From: Limnohabitans sp. G3-2 | GTDB lineage: Bacteria > Pseudomonadota > Gammaproteobacteria > Burkholderiales > Burkholderiaceae_C | DNA: 64,000 bases | Reading direction: 5' to 3' | Assembly (NCBI RefSeq): GCF_002778275.1 | Contig: NZ_NESG01000006.1 | Span: 248,001 to 312,000, forward strand | Shown here: positions 25,926-35,223 of the stretch, one piece after another | Position numbering within the stretch: the first letter of the stretch is position 1 | Layout: each line of letters opens with the position of its first letter | Translations under genes and position numbers: made by a program | The notes under the pieces: generated by a model | What the model was told of the DNA's origin: nothing | What the model saw: only the letters and a program-made list of their open reading frames with translations | The model's database searches: none

Positions 25926-26675
25926 ATGTCCGTTACCATGCGCGAAATGCTGGAAGCCGGTGTCCACTTCGGTCATCAAACCCGCTTCTGGAACCCCAAG
26001 ATGGCCCCCTTCATCTTCGGCCACCGCAACAAAATTCACATCATCAACCTGGAAAAATCGCTGCCGATGTTCCAGGACGCGATCAAGTTTGCCAAGCAGT
26101 TGTCTGCCAACCGCGGCACCATCCTGATGGTCGGCACCAAGCGTCAAGCCCGTGAGATGGTCGCTTCCGAAGCCCAGCGCGCTGGCGTGCCTTTCGTCGA
26201 CCAGCGTTGGTTGGGCGGCATGCTGACCAACTTCAAGACCGTCAAGACCTCCATCAAACGTCTCAAGGACATGAAGGCCCAGCAAGAAGTCGGCCTCGAC
26301 AGCCTGAGCAAAAAAGAACAGCTGATGTTCAAGCGCGAGATGGAAAAGCTCGAAAAAGACATCGGCGGTATCCAGGACATGGCGGCTTTGCCGGATGCGA
26401 TTTTCGTGATCGACGTCGGTTACCACAAAATTGCCATCTCGGAAGCCAAGAAATTGGGCATCCCATTGATCGGTGTGGTGGACTCCAACCACTCGCCTGA
26501 AGGCATCGACTACATCATCCCCGGCAACGACGACTCGGCCAAGGCCGTGGCTTTGTACGCCCGTGGTATCGCTGACGCGATCATCGAAGGCCGCGCCAAT
26601 GCGGTCAACGACGTGGTCAAAGCAGTGACCGAAGGCGCTGACGAATTCGTCGAAGAAGCCAACGCTTCTGCCTGA
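25926..26675 (+). CDS. rpsB: 30S ribosomal protein S2
   Basis: A 249-residue S2. The family start [14 protein letters not shown] and the [16 protein letters not shown] segment are both intact. The ATG at 25926 follows TTTGGAG by six bases; the longer frame upstream is leader sequence. It is first in the rpsB-tsf-pyrH-frr run and is separated from tsf by a strong terminator-like hairpin, which probably sets a higher S2 than EF-Ts transcript level. Confidence 0.98.
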   Translation: MSVTMREMLEAGVHFGHQTRFWNPKMAPFIFGHRNKIHIINLEKSLPMFQDAIKFAKQLSANRGTILMVGTKRQAREMVASEAQRAGVPFVDQRWLGGMLTNFKTVKTSIKRLKDMKAQQEVGLDSLSKKEQLMFKREMEKLEKDIGGIQDMAALPDAIFVIDVGYHKIAISEAKKLGIPLIGVVDSNHSPEGIDYIIPGNDDSAKAVALYARGIADAIIEGRANAVNDVVKAVTEGADEFVEEANASA

Positions 26676-26692
26676 GTTACCCAGACTCGATG

Positions 26693-26719
26693 AAAGGGGC
26701 TTTGTGGCCCCTTTTTTTT
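26693..26719 (+). terminator. Terminator or attenuator between rpsB and tsf
   Basis: AAAGGGGC (26693-26700), a six-base loop and GCCCCTTT (26707-26714) form a perfect stem, followed by T residues to 26719. Transcription into tsf must be partial read-through or come from a new start. Confidence 0.85.
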
Positions 26720-26753
26720 AATTTAACTTTTAGACTGAATACGGAGAAATCAA

Positions 26754-27647
26754 ATGGCTGCAATTACCGCAAGCATGGTCGCTGAACTGCGCGCAAAAAC
26801 CGACGCCCCCATGATGGAGTGCAAAAAAGCCCTGACCGAAGCCGAAGGCGACATGGCCAAAGCCGAAGAATTGCTGCGCGTCAAGCTGGGCACCAAGGCC
26901 GGTAAGGCCGCTTCCCGCGTGACCGCCGAAGGTGTGGTGACCAGTTTTGTCAATGGCACCACGGCCGCCATGATCGAAGTCAACTGCGAAACCGACTTTG
27001 TGACCAAGAACGACAGCTTCTTGGCTTTGGCCAACGCCGCAGCCAAATTGGTGGCCGAGCACAACCCCGCCGACATCGCTGCATTGGGTGCCTTGCCCTA
27101 CAGCCAAGACGGTTTTGGCCCCACCCTGGAAGAAGTGCGCAAAGGCCTGATTGGCAAAATCGGCGAGAACATGAGCTTCCGTCGCTTCAAGCGTGCGGCT
27201 GGCGGCGCCAAAATTGCGAATTACTTGCACGGCACCCGCATCGGCGTGTTGGTGGAGTTCGACGGTGACGAGACCGCCGCCAAAGATGTGGCCATGCATG
27301 TGGCCGCCATGAAGCCTGTGTCTTTGACCAGCGCCGAAGTGCCAGCCGAGTTGATCGAAAAGGAGCGCTCGGTCGCTGCCGCCAAGGCCGCCGAGTCGGG
27401 CAAGCCTGCGGACATCGTGACCAAGATGGTCGAAGGTTCTGTTCAGAAATACCTCAAGGAAGTGTCTCTGTTCAACCAATCTTTCGTTAAAAATGACAAG
27501 CAAACCGTCGAGCAAATGCTCAAGGCTGCTGGCACCACGGTGAAGGCATTCACTTTGTATGTGGTGGGTGAGGGCATTGAGAAGAAGGTTGACGACTTCG
27601 CCGCTGAAGTGGCTGCCCAAGTGGCTGCAGCTCAAGGCGCAGCCTGA
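26754..27647 (+). CDS. tsf: Translation elongation factor Ts
   Basis: A 297-residue guanine nucleotide exchange factor for EF-Tu. The N-terminal UBA-like domain has [20 protein letters not shown], and the TDFV motif ([13 protein letters not shown], near residue 80) contacts EF-Tu. The C-terminal core is complete. A GGAG ribosome binding site lies nine bases before the ATG. It follows rpsB across a terminator-like hairpin. Confidence 0.98.
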   Translation: MAAITASMVAELRAKTDAPMMECKKALTEAEGDMAKAEELLRVKLGTKAGKAASRVTAEGVVTSFVNGTTAAMIEVNCETDFVTKNDSFLALANAAAKLVAEHNPADIAALGALPYSQDGFGPTLEEVRKGLIGKIGENMSFRRFKRAAGGAKIANYLHGTRIGVLVEFDGDETAAKDVAMHVAAMKPVSLTSAEVPAELIEKERSVAAAKAAESGKPADIVTKMVEGSVQKYLKEVSLFNQSFVKNDKQTVEQMLKAAGTTVKAFTLYVVGEGIEKKVDDFAAEVAAQVAAAQGAA

Positions 27648-27706
27648 GTCCATTGCCCTGTTGAGTTGCCTTTCCACCATTCACATTGAACCTCAAGGAG
27701 CCCACC

Positions 27707-28429
27707 ATGTCCTCTGCTAAGCCAGCCTACAAGCGCATTTTGCTCAAGCTGTCCGGCGAGGCCTTGATGGGCGAGGATGCTTTTGGCATCAACCGAGCCA
27801 CCATCGTGCGCATGGCCGAAGAGATCGCTGAGATCAACCGGCTGGGCGTGCAGGTGGCGGTGGTCATTGGCGGCGGCAATATCTTCAGGGGTGTGGCGGG
27901 TGGCTCGGTCGGCATGGACCGCGCGACCGCCGACTACATGGGCATGCTGGCCACGGTCATGAACTCTTTGGCCTTGGCGGATGCTTTGGACAAGGCGGGT
28001 TTGACAGCCCGTGTGATGTCGGCCATCGGCATCGATCAAGTGGTGGAGCCTTACGTTCGACCCAAGGCTTTGCAGTACCTTGAAGAGGGCAAAGTGGTGG
28101 TGTTCGCGGCGGGCACGGGCAATCCTTTTTTCACCACCGACACCGCTGCTGCCTTGCGCGGCGCCGAAATCGGGGCGGAGATGGTGCTCAAAGCCACCAA
28201 GGTGGATGGTGTTTATTCCGCCGATCCGAAAAAAGACCCCCATGCCACGCGCTACAGTGAAATCAGCTTCGATGAAGCCATTTCACGCAACCTGGGCATC
28301 ATGGACGCCACAGCGTTTGCTTTGTGTCGCGACCAAAAATTGCCAATCAAAGTGTTTTCCATCATCAAAAACGGCGCTTTGAAGCGTGTGGTTTTGGGTG
28401 AGGACGAAGGCACTTTGGTGCATGCTTGA
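27707..28429 (+). CDS. pyrH: UMP kinase
   Basis: A 240-residue hexameric amino-acid-kinase-fold enzyme that phosphorylates UMP. The phosphate loop is KLSGEALMG (near residues 14-22), GGGNIFRG follows near 58-65, and the C-terminus is intact. The ATG at 27707 has AAGGAG at 27695-27700; an upstream in-frame start lacks support. It lies between tsf and frr. Confidence 0.98.
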   Translation: MSSAKPAYKRILLKLSGEALMGEDAFGINRATIVRMAEEIAEINRLGVQVAVVIGGGNIFRGVAGGSVGMDRATADYMGMLATVMNSLALADALDKAGLTARVMSAIGIDQVVEPYVRPKALQYLEEGKVVVFAAGTGNPFFTTDTAAALRGAEIGAEMVLKATKVDGVYSADPKKDPHATRYSEISFDEAISRNLGIMDATAFALCRDQKLPIKVFSIIKNGALKRVVLGEDEGTLVHA

Positions 28430-28453
28430 GACTGTTCTGACGAGGAGAACCCG

Positions 28454-29014
28454 ATGACCATTCCAGAGATCAAGAAAACCTGCGAAGCCAAGATGGAGCA
28501 ATCCATCGCAGCGTTCAAAAACAACCTGACCCGTATCCGCACGGGCCGGGCCAATCCCGCGCTGCTCGACACCATCCACGTTGATTACTACGGCTCGCTG
28601 GTGCCTCTGTCCCAAGTTGCCAACGTGTCATTGATGGACGCGCGCACGATCAGCGTGCAGCCTTGGGAAAAAAGCATGGCCGCCAAAATCGAAAAAGCCA
28701 TCCGAGAGAGTGAGTTGGGCTTGAACCCCGCTTCTTTGGGTGAGTTGATCCGTGTGCCCATGCCCGCCATGAGCGAAGAGCGGCGCAAGGAAATGACCAA
28801 ATTGGCCCGCACCGAAGGTGAAAACGCCAAAATTGCGATCCGCAATTTGCGCCGTGATGCCAATGAATCGGTGAAAAAACTGGTCAAGGACAAAGAAGCT
28901 TCCGAAGACGATCAAAAGCGTGCCGAAGCCGATGTCCAAAAACTGACCGACAAGCGCATGACAGAGATTGACCAATTGGTGACTGCCAAAGAACAAGAGA
29001 TCATGGCCGTTTGA
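28454..29014 (+). CDS. frr: Ribosome recycling factor
   Basis: A 186-residue two-domain factor that splits post-termination ribosomes with EF-G. The three-helix bundle and the central domain ([21 protein letters not shown]) are present, with the [11 protein letters not shown] region near residue 135. GAGGAG lies 8 bases upstream of the ATG. In most relatives uppS follows; here the next gene is cdsA after a hairpin-rich spacer. Confidence 0.98.
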   Translation: MTIPEIKKTCEAKMEQSIAAFKNNLTRIRTGRANPALLDTIHVDYYGSLVPLSQVANVSLMDARTISVQPWEKSMAAKIEKAIRESELGLNPASLGELIRVPMPAMSEERRKEMTKLARTEGENAKIAIRNLRRDANESVKKLVKDKEASEDDQKRAEADVQKLTDKRMTEIDQLVTAKEQEIMAV

Positions 29015-29027
29015 GTTTGAATCCCAT

Positions 29028-29076
29028 GCCGTGGCTTCCACGGCCTGACAGGCCGCCCCCTTGGCGGCCTTTTTTT
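29028..29076 (+). promoter_or_regulatory. Attenuator-like region with three mutually exclusive stems before cdsA
   Basis: Stem 1 pairs GCCGTGG (29028-29034) with CCACGGC (29038-29044). Stem 2 pairs CGGCCTG (29041-29047) with CAGGCCG (29049-29055). Stem 3 pairs AGGCCGCC (29050-29057) with GGCGGCCT (29063-29070) and runs into seven Ts, a terminator. Stem 2 shares arms with both others, the layout of an attenuator. The last T is only 11 bases from the cdsA start codon. Confidence 0.55.
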
Positions 29077-29087
29077 CTGGAGAAACC

Positions 29088-29936
29088 ATGCTCAAGCAAA
29101 GAGTGATCACCGCGCTGGTCTTGTTGGCCCTCTTGTTGCCAGCCTTGTTCGCCTCGAACCCTTGGCCTTTCATGGCCTTGACCATGGTCTTGATTGCGGC
29201 TGGCGCCTGGGAGTGGGGGCGTTTGAATGGCGTGCCTGCTGGGGTGTCTTGGGCCGGCGCCTTGTTGAGTTTGGGGGCTTGCGCCTTGGCCGAGCAAGTG
29301 GGCTGGGTGCAGCGCACGCCTCTTGCCGTGTGGTTGTTTGCGGGCGCTTTTTGGGTGTTGCTGGGTGGCTGGATGATCCAGCGGGGCGTGGCAGGCTGGG
29401 CCCTGTGGTCGCGCTCATGGCGCTGGTTGGTGGGTTTGGTGTTGCTGGTGTTGGCCTGGGTCGCCATGGCGCAAGCGCACCAGCGGGGGGTGAACTTTTT
29501 GCTGTCGGTGTTGGTGCTGGTGTGGGCGGCCGACGTGTTCGCCTATTTCGTGGGCAAGGCCGTCGGCGGTCGCTGGATCAAAACAAAGCTGGCGGCCAGC
29601 ATCAGCCCGGGCAAAAGCTGGGAGGGCGTTTTGGGCGGCATGCTCGGCGTCTTGTTGGTGGCCTGGATGTGGGTTGAAATCGACCGCAGATGGGCCTGGC
29701 CCGATCTGAGTTTTTACTCTTTGTTGTTTGCCAAAGGGTGGTGGTTGGCCTTGCCTGCTTTGCTGTTCATGTCCGCCATGAGTGTGGTGGGCGATTTGGT
29801 GGAGTCATTGGTCAAGCGCAGTGCGGGCATGAAAGACAGCTCGGGTTTGCTGCCAGGCCATGGCGGCGTACTTGACCGCGTCGACGCCTTGCTGCCAACC
29901 TTGCCTTTGGCGATGATGTTGGTTTTTTGGATTTGA
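29088..29936 (+). CDS. cdsA: Phosphatidate cytidylyltransferase
   Basis: A 282-residue inner-membrane enzyme that makes CDP-diacylglycerol from phosphatidate and CTP. About seven to eight hydrophobic helices are seen. The family signature near the C-terminus is complete: VKRSAGMKDSSGLLPGHGG then DRVD. The ATG at 29088 follows CTGGAG; the upstream in-frame ATG lies within the terminator hairpin and is rejected. It is 15 bases ahead of dxr. Confidence 0.96.
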   Translation: MLKQRVITALVLLALLLPALFASNPWPFMALTMVLIAAGAWEWGRLNGVPAGVSWAGALLSLGACALAEQVGWVQRTPLAVWLFAGAFWVLLGGWMIQRGVAGWALWSRSWRWLVGLVLLVLAWVAMAQAHQRGVNFLLSVLVLVWAADVFAYFVGKAVGGRWIKTKLAASISPGKSWEGVLGGMLGVLLVAWMWVEIDRRWAWPDLSFYSLLFAKGWWLALPALLFMSAMSVVGDLVESLVKRSAGMKDSSGLLPGHGGVLDRVDALLPTLPLAMMLVFWI

Positions 29937-29951
29937 TAGAAGGCGCTGAAC

Positions 29952-31145
29952 ATGCAAACTACCCAACGCATCACCATTCTGGGCTCCACGGGATCGATTG
30001 GCAAAAGCACCTTGGATGTCTTGCAACGTCACCCTGATCGTTTTTCCGTGTTCGCCCTGACGGCGTCCACCCAAGTCGACTTGATGCTGGCGCAATGCGC
30101 GCAATTCAAACCCGAAGTGGCGGTGATGGTCGACGAAGTCGCGGCCCGAACATTGGCCGACAAAATCAAGGCCGAAGGTTTGAAGACCCAGGTTCGGTGG
30201 GGTGCCGCGGCGCTGGATGAGGTCGCTTGTGCGCCCCAGGTGGACGCGGTCATGGCCGCGATTGTGGGGGCGGCGGGTTTGTCCCCCTGTTTGGCGGCTG
30301 CACGCGCAGGCAAAAGGCTGCTGCTGGCCAACAAAGAGGCTTTGGTTGTCGGTGGGGAGGTCTTTTTGGCGGCTGTGCGCGAGGGCGGGGCGGTGCTTTT
30401 GCCCATTGACAGCGAGCATTCCGCCATTTTTCAATCACTGCCCGAAGTTCCTGCCACCTGGGCGCGTCGGGTTGACAAAATCATATTGACCGCTTCCGGT
30501 GGGCCTTTTCGCAGCCGCGAGCCCTCCACATTGAAAGAGGTCACCCCCGAGCAGGCATGCGCTCACCCCAATTGGGTGATGGGGCGAAAAATTTCGGTGG
30601 ACTCGGCCACCATGATGAACAAAGCCTTGGAAGTGATTGAGGCGCGTTACCTTTTTGGCCTGGATCCGGACCAACTCACCGTGGTGATTCACCCCCAAAG
30701 CGTGATCCATTCGATGGTCCAATTCAAAGACAACTCGGTGCTGGCTCAACTGGGTACCCCCGATATGCGGGTGCCCATCGCTTATGGCCTGAGTTGGCCC
30801 GAGCGCATCGAGTCGGGCGCCGCCGCCCTGGACTTTCATACGCTGGCGGCCATGACCTTTGAAGCCATGGATGGCCATGGCCATCCTGAGCGATTTCCGG
30901 GTTTGAGACTGGCATGGGCGACCTTGAAAGCTGAACCGGGCAGTTGCGCTGTACTCAATGCCGCCAACGAGATCGCTGTCGAGGCCTTTCTGAATCGGCA
31001 AATCCGCTTTGACCAAATCCACCACGTCAACGATGCCACTTTGAACTCGGTGAGTGCTGTCCGCCCTGCAAATTTGGCCGACTTGTTGGACATTGACCGC
31101 CGCAGCCGAGAGGCTGCAAGGCTGTCTGTCGCCAAGTTCGGATAA
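29952..31145 (+). CDS. dxr: 1-deoxy-D-xylulose 5-phosphate reductoisomerase
   Basis: A 397-residue NADPH enzyme of the MEP isoprenoid pathway. The NADPH-binding start ITILGSTGSIGKSTLDV, the metal/substrate site LPIDSEHSAIFQ (near 155-166) and ASGGPFR (near 180) are present, as is the NWVMGRKISVDSATMMNK segment. Isoprenoid supply suits the envelope gene block. rseP, often next in related genomes, does not follow. Confidence 0.97.
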   Translation: MQTTQRITILGSTGSIGKSTLDVLQRHPDRFSVFALTASTQVDLMLAQCAQFKPEVAVMVDEVAARTLADKIKAEGLKTQVRWGAAALDEVACAPQVDAVMAAIVGAAGLSPCLAAARAGKRLLLANKEALVVGGEVFLAAVREGGAVLLPIDSEHSAIFQSLPEVPATWARRVDKIILTASGGPFRSREPSTLKEVTPEQACAHPNWVMGRKISVDSATMMNKALEVIEARYLFGLDPDQLTVVIHPQSVIHSMVQFKDNSVLAQLGTPDMRVPIAYGLSWPERIESGAAALDFHTLAAMTFEAMDGHGHPERFPGLRLAWATLKAEPGSCAVLNAANEIAVEAFLNRQIRFDQIHHVNDATLNSVSAVRPANLADLLDIDRRSREAARLSVAKFG

Positions 31146-31173
31146 GGCATTGGGCACAGGGCCAGCGCACAGT

Positions 31174-31277
31174 CGTCACGGTCATGGACCTGATGGTCAG
31201 GTGTATTATCGAGACTTCGCACCGGGCAACGTTTTGACCCGTTCATCCGGTGTGAACATGCCGAATTGACCGTGACG
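31174..31277. repeat. 11-bp perfect inverted repeat bracketing the dxr-bamA spacer
   Basis: CGTCACGGTCA at 31174-31184 is the exact inverse complement of TGACCGTGACG at 31267-31277. The 82 bases between hold two smaller hairpins, GACC-tgat-GGTC (31187-31198) and GTTCA-N7-TGAAC near 31241-31257. No ORF of note is present, and no target duplication flanks it. It may be a structured RNA leader or the scar of a small mobile element. Confidence 0.6.
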
Positions 31278-31294
31278 GTGCAGGCGTTTTGCTG

Positions 31295-31306
31295 TGTTTG
31301 CAAACA
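31295..31306. promoter_or_regulatory. 12-bp perfect palindrome upstream of bamA
   Basis: TGTTTGCAAACA is fully self-complementary and ends 58 bases before the bamA ATG. It could be an operator for a dimeric regulator; no known consensus is claimed. Confidence 0.4.
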
Positions 31307-31364
31307 GGGCAACAACGATGCTTTGTTTCGGTCCATTTGCCTCAGACCTTTGAATGGTTGTTCC

Positions 31365-33689
31365 ATGAATTTTTTGAACATTCGATCACGCCTTCAACCC
31401 GCTGCAGTCACTTTCGCAGCGACTTTGGTGGCGTGCCTGCCCGCTTGGGCTGTTGATCCTTTCACTGTTCGCGACATCCGGGTGGAGGGCTTGCAACGGA
31501 TTGAGTCTGGAACCGTGTTCGCTTCCTTGCCTTTGCGGGTCGGTGATCAGTATTCTGACGACAAGGGGGCTGCTGCCATTCGGGCCTTGTTTGCCTTGGG
31601 ACTGTTCAAAGATGTGCGCCTGGAAACCCAGGGCGATATCTTGGTGGTGGTGGTGGAAGAGCGCCCCTCGGTGGCCATGGTCGAGTTCATCGGCCTCAAA
31701 GAGTTCGACAAGGATGTGTTGGTCAAAGCGCTCAGAGAAGTCGGTTTGGCGGAAGGGCGTCCTTACGACAAAGCATTGGCTGACAAGGCAGAGCAAGAAC
31801 TCAAGCGGCAGTACATCAGCCGCAGTTTGTATGGTGCAGAGGTGGTCAGCACGGCCACGCCCGTGGACCGCAACCGTGTGAACTTGAGCTTCACCATCAC
31901 CGAAGGTGGACCCGCCAAAATCAAACAAATTCAGATCGTGGGCAACAAGGCTTTCACCGAATCCGATCTGCGTGACCAGTTCAATTTGGACACAGGCGGC
32001 TGGATGAGTTGGTACACCAAGTCGGACCGCTATGCCCGCACCAAACTCAATGCCGATCTGGAAGCGTTGCGCTCCTTCTATCTGTCTCGAGGCTTCTTGG
32101 AGTTTCGGATTGACTCGACCCAAGTGGCGATCTCTCCCGACAAGCAGGAAATGGCCATCACGATCAATGTGACCGAGGGCGAGCGCTTCGTCGTGTCGGG
32201 CGTCAAGTTGGAAGGCAATTACCTCAACAAGGACGATGAATTCAAAGCCCTGGTCAAGATTGATCTGGGAAAGCCGTACAACGCGGAGACTGTGGCCGAG
32301 ACGACCAAAGCTTTCACGGATTACTTTGGCACCTTCGGTTTCGCTTTTGCCCGAGTGGAGGTCAAACCTGAAATTGACCGAACAAACAACCGCGTGCAGT
32401 TTGTCCTTCAAGCAGAACCTTCGCGCCGTGCCTACGTTCGGCGCATTTTGATCGCTGGAAACAACCGCACCCGCGACGAAGTGATCCGCAGGGAGTTCCG
32501 TCAGTATGAGGCGGCTTGGTACGACGGCGACAAGATCCGTCTTTCGCGTGACCGTGTTGACCGTTTGGGCTTTTTCACCAGCGTCAATGTGGAGACCGTT
32601 GAAATACCCGGTACACCCGATCAGGTGGATCTGGCCTTCACGGTGACGGAAAAGCCAACCGGTAGCATTTCACTTGGCGCTGGTTTTTCCACGGCCGAAA
32701 AAGTCACTTTGAGCTTCGGCATTCGACAAGAGAATGCTTTTGGTTCGGGTAACTATTTGGCCATGGAGGTCAACACCAGCAAATACAACCGCAATTTGGT
32801 ATTGAGCACCACCGATCCTTATTTCACGCAGAACGGTATCTCGCGCACCATTGACCTGTTCCAACGCACGACGCGCCCCTATTTGGGTGATCTCGACTCT
32901 TACAGTTTGGTCAACTCGGGTGTGGGCCTGCGTTTTGGTTTGCCCGTGACCGAGACCGACACCGTTTTTGTGGGGGCCAATGTGGAGCAGACCCAAATCA
33001 AGGCAGGCACGGGTTTGCCTTACCCGTATCAAAAGTATGCAGATGACTTTGGTGCGACCAGTTCAGCTATTCCATTGACTTTGGGGTGGGCGAGAGATGG
33101 TCGAGACAGTGCCTTGGTGCCTTCCAAGGGTGTTTATCAGCGTTTGAACGCAGATCTCAGCCTCGCCGGTGATGTCCGTTATTTCCGCAGCAATTACCAG
33201 TACCAGCAGTATTTTCCATTGAGTAAAAAATACACGCTTGCACTCAATGCTGATTTTGGGGCGGGTAAGGGCTTGAATGGTCAGCAGTTTCCGCTGTTTA
33301 AAAACTTTTATGTCGGCGGTTTAGGTAGCGTTCGTGGATTTGAGCAATCCACACTCGGACCCGCGACTCAAAGCATTCAAAACAACAGCAGTTCGGCACT
33401 TGTTTATCTCGGTGGCTCCAAAAAAGTGGTTTTGAATGCCGAACTCATGATGCCATTCCCAGGCGCCGGCAACGACAAAACCCTTCGGCTTTATGGCTTT
33501 ACCGACGTTGGCAGCGCCTTTGGGGATTCGGAGAAGGTGTCTCTGAATGCATTGCGTGCGTCTGCCGGTATTGGTCTGAGCTGGATCTCTCCAATGGGCC
33601 CTTTGCGCTTTTCTTATGCGACGCCTGTACGCCAGTTGACAGGCGATAAAATACAGAGACTTCAATTCCAAATCGGAACCTCCTTCTAA
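31365..33689 (+). CDS. bamA: Outer-membrane assembly factor BamA
   Basis: A 774-residue Omp85 protein that inserts beta-barrels into the outer membrane. A signal peptide (about residues 1-26, ending AWA) precedes five POTRA domains (about 27-430) and a 16-strand barrel. The C-terminus ends with Phe (FQIGTSF), the usual barrel signal, and the VRGF-type loop occurs as GLGSVRGFEQS. The ATG at 31365 is chosen because the signal peptide starts there; the open frame from 31266 is leader. It overlaps skp by one base. Confidence 0.97.
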   Translation: MNFLNIRSRLQPAAVTFAATLVACLPAWAVDPFTVRDIRVEGLQRIESGTVFASLPLRVGDQYSDDKGAAAIRALFALGLFKDVRLETQGDILVVVVEERPSVAMVEFIGLKEFDKDVLVKALREVGLAEGRPYDKALADKAEQELKRQYISRSLYGAEVVSTATPVDRNRVNLSFTITEGGPAKIKQIQIVGNKAFTESDLRDQFNLDTGGWMSWYTKSDRYARTKLNADLEALRSFYLSRGFLEFRIDSTQVAISPDKQEMAITINVTEGERFVVSGVKLEGNYLNKDDEFKALVKIDLGKPYNAETVAETTKAFTDYFGTFGFAFARVEVKPEIDRTNNRVQFVLQAEPSRRAYVRRILIAGNNRTRDEVIRREFRQYEAAWYDGDKIRLSRDRVDRLGFFTSVNVETVEIPGTPDQVDLAFTVTEKPTGSISLGAGFSTAEKVTLSFGIRQENAFGSGNYLAMEVNTSKYNRNLVLSTTDPYFTQNGISRTIDLFQRTTRPYLGDLDSYSLVNSGVGLRFGLPVTETDTVFVGANVEQTQIKAGTGLPYPYQKYADDFGATSSAIPLTLGWARDGRDSALVPSKGVYQRLNADLSLAGDVRYFRSNYQYQQYFPLSKKYTLALNADFGAGKGLNGQQFPLFKNFYVGGLGSVRGFEQSTLGPATQSIQNNSSSALVYLGGSKKVVLNAELMMPFPGAGNDKTLRLYGFTDVGSAFGDSEKVSLNALRASAGIGLSWISPMGPLRFSYATPVRQLTGDKIQRLQFQIGTSF

Positions 33690-34207
33690 TGAAAACGATC
33701 CGCAAGAACCTTCTCGTCGCTTTGGTGGCTGTTGCATCGACATGGGCATGCATGGCGCAAGCGCAAGATTTCAAAATCGGTATCGTCAACACCGACCGCA
33801 TTTTGCGCGACTCCAATGTGGCCAAAAATGCCCAGGCCAAGCTGGAGTCTGAGTTTTTGAAGCGCGAAAAAGATTTGAACGAGGCCATCAGCGCATTCAA
33901 GACCGCGGCCGAAAAATTTGAGCGCGATGCGCCCACTTTGTCTGAGGCGCAGCGTTTGGCCAAGCAAAAACAATTGGTCGATCAAGACCGTGATTTGAAG
34001 CGTCGCCAGCGCGAATTCCAAGAAGACCTGGGTGCCCGTAAGAACGAAGAAAACCAGATGTTGTTCGAAAAAGCAGGCCGCGCCGTCAAGCAAGTGGCTG
34101 AGACTGAAAAATACGATTTGGTTTTGCAGGATGCTGCTTACTTCAACGCCAAGCACGACATCACTGAAAAAGTCATCAAAGTTCTCAACGCCTCGGTGGG
34201 CAAATAA
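33689..34207 (+). CDS. skp: Periplasmic chaperone Skp/OmpH
   Basis: A 172-residue periplasmic chaperone that holds unfolded outer-membrane proteins for BamA. A signal peptide (about 1-25, ending AQAQ) is followed by a short beta body ([15 protein letters not shown]) and two long coiled-coil tentacles rich in Lys/Glu/Gln (about 50-135). The start codon shares a base with the bamA stop (TAATG), so the two are coupled. Confidence 0.95.
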   Translation: MKTIRKNLLVALVAVASTWACMAQAQDFKIGIVNTDRILRDSNVAKNAQAKLESEFLKREKDLNEAISAFKTAAEKFERDAPTLSEAQRLAKQKQLVDQDRDLKRRQREFQEDLGARKNEENQMLFEKAGRAVKQVAETEKYDLVLQDAAYFNAKHDITEKVIKVLNASVGK

Positions 34208-34223
34208 CAGGCCTTGGCCTGTT
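34206..34223 (+). other. Intercistronic stem-loop between skp and lpxD
   Basis: AACAGGCC-TT-GGCCTGTT is a perfect 8-bp inverted repeat overlapping the skp stop codon and ending seven bases before the lpxD GTG. There is no T run, so it is not a terminator. No Shine-Dalgarno sequence is seen for lpxD; the hairpin may affect its translation. Confidence 0.5.
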
Positions 34224-34230
34224 CGATACC

Positions 34231-35223
34231 GTGTCTTTGACGCTTGGCGCGATCGTTGAGGCTCTGGGCGGGCGCTTGTTGGGCGCACCTGACCAGGTCA
34301 TCACGGGTTTGGCGCCTTTGCGGAGTGCGCAGCACGGCCAGATCAGTTTTCTGAGCCAAGCGCGCTACCAAAGCCAGTTGGCGGACAGTCTGGCGAGCTG
34401 TGTGATCGTGAGCCCGGCTTTTGAGGTCCAGGTGGCCCAGCGTCCCGCGGCCATCATCACCGATGACCCGTATGGGTACTTTGCCCGATTGACCCAGTTG
34501 TGGAAGCGTTCGCTCCCGCGCTCTAAAGTTCCCAACATCCACCCCAGTGCGGTGATCGACCCCGAGGCCCTCATCGCCGCAGATGCCGTCATTGGTCCTT
34601 TGTGTGTGGTGGAGCGTGGCGCCGAAGTCGGTCCCGGAACCTGGCTGAAGTCTCGCGTGACGGTGGGTGAAGATTGCAAAATCGGAGCCCGTTGTCTGGT
34701 GCATTCTGGGGTTGTGATTGGTGCCGACGGGTTTGGGTTTGCGCCGCACCAAGGCCAGTGGGAAAAAATTGAGCAGCTGGGCGCGGTGCGCATCGGCAAC
34801 GATGTTGAAATCGGCGCCAACACCTGCATCGACCGAGGCGCCTTAGAGGACACGGTCATCGAGGACGGTGTCAAACTCGACAACCTGATTCAGATTGGCC
34901 ACAACGTGCAGGTGGGCAAGCACACGGCCATGGCCGGTTGCGTTGGCGTGGCAGGAAGTGCCAAGATTGGCGCCCATTGCACCGTGGGCGGCGGTGCTGT
35001 GGTGCTGGGGCACCTGAGCGTGGCGGACCATGTGCACATTTCTGCCGCCTCGGTGGTCACGCGATCCATCTCGCAGCCCGGGCACTACACCGGCATGTTT
35101 CCTCTGGACACCAATGCCCATTGGGAAAAAAACGCCGCCAGCCTCAAACAATTGTCCCGCTTGCGCGAACGCATCAAAGCCCTCGAGGCGGACATTCAAA
35201 ACAACAAGGAAAACCGACCATGA
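34231..35223 (+). CDS. lpxD: UDP-3-O-(3-hydroxyacyl)glucosamine N-acyltransferase LpxD
   Basis: A 330-residue hexapeptide-repeat acyltransferase that adds the second (N-linked) hydroxyacyl chain in lipid A synthesis. The uridine-binding N-terminal domain is followed by left-handed beta-helix repeats (about 105-290) and a C-terminal helix. The catalytic His lies in [10 protein letters not shown]. The start is GTG at 34231. It overlaps fabZ by four bases. If the gnnA/gnnB products feed LpxA, LpxD receives a 3-amide-linked substrate. Confidence 0.95.
   Translation: MSLTLGAIVEALGGRLLGAPDQVITGLAPLRSAQHGQISFLSQARYQSQLADSLASCVIVSPAFEVQVAQRPAAIITDDPYGYFARLTQLWKRSLPRSKVPNIHPSAVIDPEALIAADAVIGPLCVVERGAEVGPGTWLKSRVTVGEDCKIGARCLVHSGVVIGADGFGFAPHQGQWEKIEQLGAVRIGNDVEIGANTCIDRGALEDTVIEDGVKLDNLIQIGHNVQVGKHTAMAGCVGVAGSAKIGAHCTVGGGAVVLGHLSVADHVHISAASVVTRSISQPGHYTGMFPLDTNAHWEKNAASLKQLSRLRERIKALEADIQNNKENRP

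Noticed and set aside
29061-29087. An earlier cdsA start within the terminator hairpin
   Set aside because: It would place the start inside the terminator stem; the ATG at 29088 has its own GGAG site.
31266-31364. An N-terminal extension of bamA by 33 residues
   Set aside because: It would put a Cys-rich stretch ahead of an obvious signal peptide; the ATG at 31365 fits the family.
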